This document shows, one piece after another, positions 17,199 through 24,775 of a DNA stretch of 39,796 nucleotides. Below the pieces are notes generated by a model. The model did no database searches, was not told the origin of the DNA, and was given only the letters and a program-made list of their open reading frames with translations. This DNA is from Sedimentisphaerales bacterium (lineage in GTDB: Bacteria; Planctomycetota; Phycisphaerae; Sedimentisphaerales; SM23-30): contig JAFGSR010000142.1 in NCBI GenBank assembly GCA_016934515.1, positions 1 to 39,796 on the forward strand, read 5' to 3'. How positions within the stretch are numbered: the first letter of the stretch is position 1; every line of letters begins with the position of its first letter. Made by a program: the position numbers and the translations under genes.

Positions 17199-18545
17199 AT
17201 GAAAATGAAGTTACGAAGGCAAGCAGGATTTTCGCTGACGGAAGTGATGTTCGCCGTGCTGATACTGGCGATGGGGCTGGTGTTTGTGGCGTGTCAGTTT
17301 CCGGTGGCGCTGAGTGTCTGCCGCGATGTCGTGGATAACACCCGCGAAGTGGTCGAGTCGCATAACAGCCAGATGATGATAGAACTCAAGCTGCGGGAAG
17401 CGAATCTGGAGATGATAGTGGATCGACGGTCCGCGACTTTTGAACCCGGTGATTTTCATATGCTGCTCAAACCCAATGTCCTGGCGGACGCCCCTAATCC
17501 TCCCCAACCTAGAGTTGTTTTAGATGACTTTGAACAAGATCCTCTGGTTATGGATTACGGTTTTAATTTTGTATATTATTTGATACATGGCACTGCTCCA
17601 CCTTTTGAATTTACAGGTTACGGCATTAACAATATAGACCTGCCGTTCTGGTCACAGGACGCTTCTAATTTGGCTTTGCCGGCGTTCAATCCATGGACAG
17701 AATATTTTTTAGGCGATATTGGTTACACGATGTCTCCGCCGGTGGATGAATCGGATTCACAGGTACAGTTAATAATGGCCCAGTCGGGATTATATCCGGG
17801 TGATGTGGGATATGAGCAGACATTGAATCGGGCGATATATAATGTTTCGCTGGGGCGGAAGTATAGTTGGTGCGCGTTTTACCACGAACCGGAAAATGAT
17901 AATTATAATTCCATTGAATATTATATTGTTACCCTGCGCAATTCCAGTAGGGATGTCCGCTACGCGAAACAGACGCAAAAGTCACTTGTGTTTAAAGGTG
18001 TAGCTGATCCGTTATTTAACGATCGGCCTCTGGAGTGGCCCATCGAGGGAATGGTGGGGGATGCTGAAGATGATCGGCTCTTCCCGGTGCCCTGGCGGGT
18101 CTTTCTGGATGATATTGCTTTAAATGATACCATGTATTATTGGGGTGGCGAAACTACTGGATTGAATCCTCAAAATCAGCCACCTGCGGTATTTTCCGTT
18201 CGTCGCGCGGTGGGAATGATGTTGAGAACGGGTTCTATTCTCATCGATGCTGACCCGCCGGACCTGTTCTGGAGCTATGAAACTCAACATTACTATCGCG
18301 TAGCCGGCGGTTCAGGAAAGGTTTATGAAGTGGCCAAAGTGGAGCCGGACCCTGCTTATCCTTATTCAGGTGGTCAGCCGACCAGGTATCTGGTTACTCT
18401 GCGGACGTCGCTGGATGAAGATGATTTGTTCAGTTTCTGGTTTTTTCCACCGCCGGTTTTGCGGGATGGATCAGGTAATTTTATCGGCTTCGATGATTTC
18501 CAGCCGGTGGTCAATGTTACCAAAAAGATAATCAAATTCGATTAG
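17199..18545 (+). CDS. GspI/PilV-like minor pseudopilin
   Basis: A 448-residue prepilin with leader MKMKLRRQAG and motif FSLTEVMFAVLILAMGLVFVACQFPVAL. The sequence TEVMFAVLILAMGLV is the hallmark of the GspI/PilV class. A G-rich site (GGGGGGCTGAG) precedes the ATG. Length is three to four times that of classical GspI, the extra part being a large acidic, Tyr- and Trp-rich globular region containing several Asp-Pro-rich loops. It lies 59 bp after the GspH-like gene and 19 bp before the GspJ-like gene. It probably forms part of a filament tip. Position in the order supports the class more than the C-terminal sequence does. Confidence 0.8.
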   Translation: MKMKLRRQAGFSLTEVMFAVLILAMGLVFVACQFPVALSVCRDVVDNTREVVESHNSQMMIELKLREANLEMIVDRRSATFEPGDFHMLLKPNVLADAPNPPQPRVVLDDFEQDPLVMDYGFNFVYYLIHGTAPPFEFTGYGINNIDLPFWSQDASNLALPAFNPWTEYFLGDIGYTMSPPVDESDSQVQLIMAQSGLYPGDVGYEQTLNRAIYNVSLGRKYSWCAFYHEPENDNYNSIEYYIVTLRNSSRDVRYAKQTQKSLVFKGVADPLFNDRPLEWPIEGMVGDAEDDRLFPVPWRVFLDDIALNDTMYYWGGETTGLNPQNQPPAVFSVRRAVGMMLRTGSILIDADPPDLFWSYETQHYYRVAGGSGKVYEVAKVEPDPAYPYSGGQPTRYLVTLRTSLDEDDLFSFWFFPPPVLRDGSGNFIGFDDFQPVVNVTKKIIKFD

Positions 18546-18564
18546 CTGCTAAATATCGGCTGAG

Positions 18565-19746
18565 ATGAAAAACAGAAAACGCATGAAAGCGGATGTAAAG
18601 TTGAAGATTAACAGGCAAAAAATCAGGAGCCGGGCTTTTACACTGGCCGAGATGTTGGTGGCGGTCTCCATTACGGTGATAATGCTGCTGATAATCGGGC
18701 TGGTGTTCAGCAGTTCCATCAAAGCTACGGGTATCGGCGCGTCCAGCAATAGCGTCATGGGGCAACTGCAGACCTTAACGGGGCAACTGGAGAAAGATTT
18801 TTCCGGCTGGCGGCACGATATGCCCATGGCCATAATTTTTGAAGGTTATAAATTTGATTCTTCCAATCCGAATGACCCGAGAAACCCAGGTGACCCGGAT
18901 GAGTGGGGCAAGCTCGTTCACTACGATCGGATATGCGGTTTCGCCAACGGTGATTTCCAGGATATGTACGGCACCGCCTCAGGAAACGTCGCCCGGATAT
19001 TTTATGGCCAGATGGTTGATAATCCATTATTAGGCGAATTCAGTGATGTCGCACCACCGCGACAAATTCTAAGCCGACGCTACAAAATCCTCACAGCTGT
19101 TGATCCAGAAAGATACAAGAATGCTTCATTTTCTTCAGTGCCGCTGAATTTGTTGAACTGGCCCATTGCCATTACTCCGGAATCATACGACGGTCATTTG
19201 TTTGAGGAAGCCTCGGTTCAGTTATGGAAAAATCAGATTGATACGGCTTATTTTAACTTTTTTTTCAATACCGCAGCCACTGAATCCTTTGTGCGATCGC
19301 CGAAATACGATGATATTATCGCAACCGGGAATTATCAGTGGTTACAGCAGTTATATTTACTGCCCGATGTGACGGATTTCAAGATTCAGATATGGGTGAT
19401 GGAAGAAATATTTGGTCTTCCAGGTGAATACAAAGGCCGCTGGTTTCCGAATGATTATGATCTGGATAAATTTTGGGGTTATGCGGGCGGAAATTCAAGC
19501 GATCTGTACCGGAAATTCGCAATCTATTGGAACACACCGCAATTGAGCGGTTCGCCCACGATTATCGATAACATTCCCTGGTTTTCTCCATTGAATTGTC
19601 AGTCCTACTACTTTGCTGATACAGGATTTAACTTATTGGTAGGAAATGTGCCGGCGGTCAAGTTTACCTTTACGCTGTACGACCAGGGCCGCAAAAATTT
19701 CCCCCAGGGCCAGACCTTTGAATACATAGTAAAGTTGGGGCAGTGA
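18565..19746 (+). CDS. GspJ-like minor pseudopilin
   Basis: A 393-residue prepilin with a long basic leader of 24 residues ending KIRSRA, followed by FTLAEMLVAVSITVIMLLIIGLVFSSS. The residue before the cleavage point is Ala rather than the usual Gly, which prepilin peptidases often tolerate. FTLAEMLVA with a following amphipathic helix is the GspJ/PulJ pattern. A shorter start at Met7 is possible and no strong ribosome-binding site chooses between them. It is in the J slot between the I-like and K-like genes. The C-terminal region is aromatic and acidic and unlike enterobacterial GspJ. Confidence 0.8.
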   Translation: MKNRKRMKADVKLKINRQKIRSRAFTLAEMLVAVSITVIMLLIIGLVFSSSIKATGIGASSNSVMGQLQTLTGQLEKDFSGWRHDMPMAIIFEGYKFDSSNPNDPRNPGDPDEWGKLVHYDRICGFANGDFQDMYGTASGNVARIFYGQMVDNPLLGEFSDVAPPRQILSRRYKILTAVDPERYKNASFSSVPLNLLNWPIAITPESYDGHLFEEASVQLWKNQIDTAYFNFFFNTAATESFVRSPKYDDIIATGNYQWLQQLYLLPDVTDFKIQIWVMEEIFGLPGEYKGRWFPNDYDLDKFWGYAGGNSSDLYRKFAIYWNTPQLSGSPTIIDNIPWFSPLNCQSYYFADTGFNLLVGNVPAVKFTFTLYDQGRKNFPQGQTFEYIVKLGQ

Positions 19747-19776
19747 TAATCTGCGTCAAATTGAGGTTCGATAATC

Positions 19777-22700
19777 ATGAAACAGAAATATTCTAAAGCC
19801 AACCGCTATCGTTCGGGCAATACGCTGTTGTTAGCGATTCTGATGACCCTGCTGCTTTTTATTGTCGGGATCACCTTTTTGAGCACCGCTGTTACCAACA
19901 AAACCAGTTCGCAAAGTAGCACTTACCAGATGGAATTGGATAACGGCGTGGATGTTGTGGTGGACAAGATCGGCGACGTCCTGGTGCAGGATTTGTTCGG
20001 AAGCGGGCTTGACAAAGGTTTTCTGGACGGCACAGCAGGTAATGAGCCTTACGATTACCCCGGCCCGCCCGATCGCTGGCTGGCATCGGCCGAACCGGAA
20101 GTGTTTTACGATCCGCTTGGGAATCCTTATTATGGCTGGCGACAGTACAGCGATCTCTGGGGCGAATTTGGCGAAGGCGAAAAACAGACTGTTTATTTCG
20201 CGTATCACTACGACCCGCCGCTGATAAATCGGGCGGGAGGGGCATTAGAGGACCCCAGATACTGGAATTATCCTGACGTCAATTTTTCATACATACACCG
20301 GATTGAAGGTTACGCTCCGCTGGTCTGTGATATCGTCGATCCGGAGCAGGAAATTCTGCATACCCTGCTGAACATTGATTTTGTTCCAGGCACTTCGCCT
20401 TGGCCGCCTTATACCGTTTATCCAACAGATCGCCGCGAAGGCATGAGGGCCGATGCCGACGGCGACGGCGTGGCTGATTCTCGCTGGGTCCGGCTGGATC
20501 GCCTGGGACCGGACGGCAAATATCTCTGGGCCGCCGTCCGCATCGTGGACAACGGCTCCATGATAAACCTCAACACCGCCTTTCGCAATCCGTCAACACT
20601 AGCCACGCCCGGCAATTGGGATGGAACACAGCTAACCCACATAAACCTGAATGGAATTATAGCTGCGACAGAAGTATCGAATTTGTATGATTTGCAATTA
20701 GCAAGATGTGGTACAGTTGGAGTTCTCCCTGCTCAATTCAGTGATTTTAATCATGATATACAATATCATAATTATGTTGCCAGTAGAGTATTAAATCCAT
20801 ATATTGTGGGCCCTGGACTTTTTTACACTCCCTTTGATATTGCTGACGAACTGGAATTGCGGAATCGCTTCTTCCTGTTTAACCCGGGTGTAGTGGTTAG
20901 ATCTACCAATACCTGGCCGGTCACGCTAAATCCGCAAGGTGCTTACGGCAAATTTCAGCCTTATTTTGATTTCGCTGATTTAGGTTTCTGGTTTGACAAA
21001 GCTTCGGCAACTAATGGCCTCACTTATTACCTCGCCCGGCATTTTTGCACGACCTATAGCTTTGATCGAATTACCCGTCCGGTTACCTCGACAGCTTTAT
21101 TAGACGATATGAGAGATACTAACGGTTGGAGAAAATGCCCCATCTATAATCCCGGTACCATGCCGAAAAATGATTATATTAAACAGTTGGCTGGAGCTAT
21201 ATATCGCGGCCTGCCCAATGACAACGAAATTGATGATCGTTTCGATACCTTATATAAACGGGAGAACCTGGCATGGAATATGGCCTTGAATCTGCTTGAT
21301 TATCAGGACGATGACGCTACGCCGGGCTTTGCTGACGATACGCCGAGTTATATTTTAGCCAATAATATCAAATATTGGGGTGTGGAAGATATCGAAACTA
21401 TCAGGAACAATACGATTTGCATATCGGAGGTGGGGTATATCGATGTTACTGATGCGTTTAGTGGCACTCCCAAGCCGCCGGCAGATGAATACTATGCGGT
21501 GGAATTGTACAATCCCGGTACTGTTTCGCAAAACCTGAATGATTTTGAGTTATGGATAGGCAAGAAAGCCGAAGCATCGATTACTAAGAAAGTATCCTTA
21601 TCCGGTACGATCTCCAGTGGCGAAGTAGTGGTAGTAACAAATTTGCCTGAGGCCGATGCGGAAAACGCTTTTGCCGATGAAGGGGGCATTTCCCAGGGTA
21701 CGGCAAGCGTTATACCAGAAGAATCTGACCTGGAGTTTAGTTCCTCAGGTGCCGATCGGCAGATCATGGTGATTAAGAAAAGTTGGGATAATATGCCGGT
21801 AGATTGTATTGAAGTGCCCAGTGATGTAGTCAGCGGTATAAATGAGGTTAATCTTCAGGAAAGAACCGAACAACTTAGTAAAGACACCGAAATAATTTTG
21901 TCAGTTCCGGGTGTTTCATCGTTTTGGCAAGATGGCAGCGCCAGTATGGGTGATCCTCCCACATTAAACAACAAAACCAAAGAAATTCCTTTATCTACCA
22001 GTAATAGCAATTTGCTCAGCGTGGGGGAAATCGAAAAAGTTTTGGCCGTAGGGTATCGGTTTCATGTTAATTCGGGAGAATGTCATACCCTGGCTGAATC
22101 GATTTACATATCCGAAATCAAAATGGCAACGGATAAGGAGCCGGGAACAACCTATGAACGCGCCAGCACCGGCAGGATTAATATGGCTGATCCGAATTAT
22201 TTTAACCTGACAAATTACCTTAACTATTTTGATCCGTCAAATGATGGCGTGGACAATGACGGTGATATAATGACTTCGGATGATCCGAACGAAGATGATG
22301 TGGATCAGGATGGCGATGGAATTGATTTTCCCGGAGGGGGGTTAAGTGATAGTGATACAGATGAAGATAAGCCCCAATGGTATGAGCAAACGGTCGCGGG
22401 CAGAATTAATATTAATACCGCACCTTGGTTTGTAATTAAGCAGTTGCCCTGGCTCGCTCTGGAAAATGATGGCAGTACATACACGAACTATTTAGCTTTG
22501 GCTATCACCGCCTGGCGGGATAAGCTTGATTTGACTGGAATTGGCGGACCGGATTATTCTGATATTGTCGGGGCTGTTCCTGACGGGCGACAAAACGGAA
22601 CCGGCCTTGATGGCGAAGATATTTCCGAAGAAATCGGTTTCCGAAACATCGCTGAATTGACCCAGGTAATTAACACCAACAGTACTCCACCGGATGAATT

Positions 22701-22995
22701 TGACATTCGTAAATATCTCGATGGCATAGATAACTTGGCCGCTCCAGCATCGCCGGAAATGGATACAGTTGTGGACGGCTTTATTGATGACCTGGAAGAA
22801 CGTAATTTGATTTTCCATCGTATCAGCAATCTGGTAACGGTGCGGAGTGATGTGTTTACCGCTTATATCCTGGTGCGGCTGGGCCGCGATGGGCCGCAAA
22901 AACGCATGATCGCGATATTTGACCGGAGCAATGTGTTTGACAGCCTTCAAAGGCCGAAACTGGTGGCTCTGCATCCCGTGCCGGACCCGCGCTAA
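19777..22995 (+). CDS. Giant GspK-like tip protein with calcium-type repeats and an LTD-like insert
   Basis: A 1072-residue protein, about three times a classical GspK. The N-terminus has a single membrane helix (GNTLLLAILMTLLLFIVGITFLSTA) without Glu5, as in GspK. GspK-type motifs appear as ALNLLDYQDDDATPG and GRININTAPWFVIKQLPWL (about 875-893). Related NLNTA and NMADP motifs occur at SMINLNTAF and GRINMADPNYF, hinting at repeated units. DADGDGVADSRW (about 226) and an Asp-rich block (about 819-867, NDGVDNDGD, DDVDQDGDG) look like calcium-binding loops. A segment at about 573-650 (YAVELYNPGTVSQNLNDFELWIG) resembles a lamin-tail domain. It closes the operon and probably caps the filament. 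The LTD call is tentative. Confidence 0.83.
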   Translation: MKQKYSKANRYRSGNTLLLAILMTLLLFIVGITFLSTAVTNKTSSQSSTYQMELDNGVDVVVDKIGDVLVQDLFGSGLDKGFLDGTAGNEPYDYPGPPDRWLASAEPEVFYDPLGNPYYGWRQYSDLWGEFGEGEKQTVYFAYHYDPPLINRAGGALEDPRYWNYPDVNFSYIHRIEGYAPLVCDIVDPEQEILHTLLNIDFVPGTSPWPPYTVYPTDRREGMRADADGDGVADSRWVRLDRLGPDGKYLWAAVRIVDNGSMINLNTAFRNPSTLATPGNWDGTQLTHINLNGIIAATEVSNLYDLQLARCGTVGVLPAQFSDFNHDIQYHNYVASRVLNPYIVGPGLFYTPFDIADELELRNRFFLFNPGVVVRSTNTWPVTLNPQGAYGKFQPYFDFADLGFWFDKASATNGLTYYLARHFCTTYSFDRITRPVTSTALLDDMRDTNGWRKCPIYNPGTMPKNDYIKQLAGAIYRGLPNDNEIDDRFDTLYKRENLAWNMALNLLDYQDDDATPGFADDTPSYILANNIKYWGVEDIETIRNNTICISEVGYIDVTDAFSGTPKPPADEYYAVELYNPGTVSQNLNDFELWIGKKAEASITKKVSLSGTISSGEVVVVTNLPEADAENAFADEGGISQGTASVIPEESDLEFSSSGADRQIMVIKKSWDNMPVDCIEVPSDVVSGINEVNLQERTEQLSKDTEIILSVPGVSSFWQDGSASMGDPPTLNNKTKEIPLSTSNSNLLSVGEIEKVLAVGYRFHVNSGECHTLAESIYISEIKMATDKEPGTTYERASTGRINMADPNYFNLTNYLNYFDPSNDGVDNDGDIMTSDDPNEDDVDQDGDGIDFPGGGLSDSDTDEDKPQWYEQTVAGRININTAPWFVIKQLPWLALENDGSTYTNYLALAITAWRDKLDLTGIGGPDYSDIVGAVPDGRQNGTGLDGEDISEEIGFRNIAELTQVINTNSTPPDEFDIRKYLDGIDNLAAPASPEMDTVVDGFIDDLEERNLIFHRISNLVTVRSDVFTAYILVRLGRDGPQKRMIAIFDRSNVFDSLQRPKLVALHPVPDPR

Positions 22996-23051
22996 GGCCC
23001 AATACGGTGGGGGGGCCAGGAGCCGGTTTCGGGGAAACAATTCGGACAGCG

Positions 23052-23104
23052 AAAAAAAATGGGTGTCTGTAGTTTATGCGGGAAAACCCAACTACGAGAC
23101 ACCC
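23052..23104 (-). terminator. Strong hairpin with T-run, minus strand
   Basis: GGGTGTCT (23061-23068), then G and TAGTT to 23074, pair with AACTA (23090-23094), C and AGACACCC (23097-23104), giving 14 pairs with one bulged base. Inside, GGG AAAA CCC (23080-23089) adds three pairs. Eight A residues at 23052-23059 make a T-run after the hairpin when read on the minus strand. No T-run follows on the plus strand. No minus-strand gene is known that would need it. Confidence 0.6.
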
Positions 23105-23125
23105 AAAACCAACCTATTTGCCTTT

Positions 23126-23160
23126 GCAGGCTAGCCCCATAAGCAATTCCTGCTTTTTTT
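23126..23160 (+). terminator. Probable terminator of the pilus cluster
   Basis: GCAGG (23126-23130) can pair with CCTGC (23149-23153), followed at once by seven T residues (23154-23160). A second T-run lies at 23171-23179. The stem is short and the loop is 18 bases, so strength is doubtful. Location after the GspK-like gene fits an operon end. Confidence 0.4.
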
Positions 23161-23240
23161 ACATAAAACTTTTTTTTTTATCGGTAAAACGGCATATAGG
23201 CTTGAATTTTTTGGTTCAACTCCAAAAAAGTTGGTTGTTT

Positions 23241-23503
23241 TAATCCTGTCTATCTGAATTTTTTTGACAGGATAACAGGATGAACAGGATGGTTTGCCTG
23301 GCCAATATAACTGCTCTGTTTACTGAAAGTGTCAGGATGAAACTATTGCTGCTTTTTCATCACCTCTCCTAACTGCTCAGCCAAAACGACTTAGGTTTAT
23401 GGCACCAATATTCTTAATACAAAAACAACTGCAACAGCACCTTAATAGATTGCAAGTCCTTGATATACATGATTTTATATCAAGTCAATCATGTTATCCT
23501 GTC
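23241..23503. repeat. ACAGGAT repeat group with an inverted copy
   Basis: ATCCTGTC (23243-23250) faces GACAGGAT (23266-23273). ACAGGAT recurs at 23267, 23275 and 23284. The 12-mer GACAGGATAACA at 23266-23277 recurs as its exact reverse complement at 23492-23503. This looks like a short interspersed element or the ends of a decayed mobile element of about 240-260 bp. No transposase remnant is visible between the copies. Confidence 0.5.
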
Positions 23504-23785
23504 TAAAATTATTCTCTTTTAACCAACTTAATTGGATGAGAGCCAATTTTTATATAAATGAACGCATAGTTTTGGCAAAATGGCGGGGGAAAAGGCGATT
23601 TTTGCCGGGTTGAGGTGGGATTTTGGGGGTAAATTGCCATGGGCGGGCCAGGTCTTGAAGATTTTTAATGCGGTGATGCAAAAAAAGGTGAAATATTGCC
23701 CAGGCGGTCTCGACCACCAAAATGTGACCGGTGGTCGGTCATGGAAGAAACAGCCGTAAAACCTGGTGATTTAAGGAGAAAGCAA

Positions 23786-24619
23786 ATGATTACCAAGTGG
23801 TTGAAAAGAGTGTTGATCGTGACGATTTGTGCCTGTTTTATCGGCGGATTCGTCTTTGGCAAAGATGTAGTGAGTTATTTCCACAGCTCTGCCCGGTCGG
23901 TGCAGGACGCGGTTAAAAGCAGCGTGCCGACTGAGTTTGAATTGCGTCGCGCCCGGGACCTCATCGAAGAAATCATCCCCGAAATGCACGCCAACATCAA
24001 GCTGATCGCTCAGGAAGAAGTGGAAATCGCCGCATTGGAAAATGACATCGAACGCAGCGCGAAAAACATCGATCAGGAACAGGAAAACATCCTCAAGCTC
24101 AGCGGCATGTTGAACAATCGGCAACTTGCCAGTTACGAAGTGGGCAAAATGCAATTTACCCGCGAACAGTTGAAGGAAGATTTGTCGCGTCGCTTCGATC
24201 ATTTCAAGGAAGCCCAGGTGATTCTCCAGGGCAAAAAGAAACTGCTCGAGGCCCGGCAAAAATCGCTGCACTCCGCAATGCAAATGCTGGAAAGCACCAA
24301 ATCGCAAAAATTGCTGCTGTCCCAGAAAATCGAATCGCTCGCAAGCAAGCATCGTCTGCTGCAAGCTTCGGCGGCTGGTTCTCAGATCGAATTCGATAAC
24401 AGCAAAATCGCCCAGACCGAAAAGCTGATCAGCCAGATTCAAAAGCGGCTCGACGTGGCCGAGCGGGTTCTGGCCCACGAAAGCAAATTCATTCAGCCGG
24501 TGCCCCTGGATTCGGTCGATGAAACTGACCTGCTCGCCGAGGTTGATGAATATTTCAACCCGAAAGATTGCGCTCCCGATCAGCCCAAACCGCTGGTTAG
24601 TCGCGCTGACAGCAACTAA
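23786..24619 (+). CDS. Membrane-anchored coiled-coil protein, PspA-like in shape
   Basis: A 277-residue protein when started at the ATG at 23786, chosen because AAGGAG (23773-23778) is seven bases upstream. Residues 7-25 (KRVLIVTICACFIGGFVFG) form one membrane anchor or signal. Then about 200 residues are predicted coiled coil, rich in Glu, Lys, Gln and Leu with heptad spacing (EEVEIAALENDIERSAKNID, KKLLEARQKSLHSAMQMLES). The tail is Pro- and Asp-rich. The architecture resembles envelope-stress scaffolds such as PspA, but I see no PspA signature and cannot name the family. It opens the signalling row and is followed, 156 bp later, by the FHA-like gene. Its role may be an envelope sensor or scaffold. 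This is inference. Confidence 0.75.
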   Translation: MITKWLKRVLIVTICACFIGGFVFGKDVVSYFHSSARSVQDAVKSSVPTEFELRRARDLIEEIIPEMHANIKLIAQEEVEIAALENDIERSAKNIDQEQENILKLSGMLNNRQLASYEVGKMQFTREQLKEDLSRRFDHFKEAQVILQGKKKLLEARQKSLHSAMQMLESTKSQKLLLSQKIESLASKHRLLQASAAGSQIEFDNSKIAQTEKLISQIQKRLDVAERVLAHESKFIQPVPLDSVDETDLLAEVDEYFNPKDCAPDQPKPLVSRADSN

Positions 24620-24677
24620 GCAACATGCTGCTCTGGGTGATATTCAAAACGCACCCTGATGTCTGAATATCAGCAAT

Positions 24678-24706
24678 TTGCGAAATGTGCGGGTTTAAGG
24701 TAAAAT
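24678..24706 (+). promoter_or_regulatory. Promoter for the FHA-like/kinase row
   Basis: TTGCGA at 24678-24683, a 17-base spacer, TAAAAT at 24701-24706. The -10 box matches the consensus at five of six positions and the -35 box at four. Transcription would start around 24713, giving a leader of about 60 bases. It would give the FHA-like and kinase genes an origin independent of the coiled-coil gene. Confidence 0.45.
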
Positions 24707-24775
24707 ACAGTTTCGTCGAGCGTTTGGGATTAAACGCTATTTTGGTTGCGGCTGACGCAATGGGAGCGATAACCG

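Larger units (their letters stand above)
22996..23785. other. 790-bp intergenic region with hairpins and repeats
   Basis: No convincing gene lies here. It holds a long hairpin with an adjacent T-run on the minus strand, a weaker plus-strand terminator, an AT-rich hairpin (TTTTTTGG at 23207-23214, CCAAAAAA at 23222-23229), and an ACAGGAT repeat group. Its right end has the ribosome-binding site of the coiled-coil gene. An in-frame extension of that gene to 23696 exists but is not supported. Confidence 0.55.

Noticed and set aside
23105..23160. c-di-GMP riboswitch (GEMM)
   Set aside because: GCAAAGGC on the minus strand recalls part of the motif, but the conserved P1a/P1b helices and tetraloop receptor could not be laid out.
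23696..23785. 30-residue extension of the coiled-coil gene
   Set aside because: A good AAGGAG lies just before the internal ATG at 23786, and the signal anchor follows that ATG directly.
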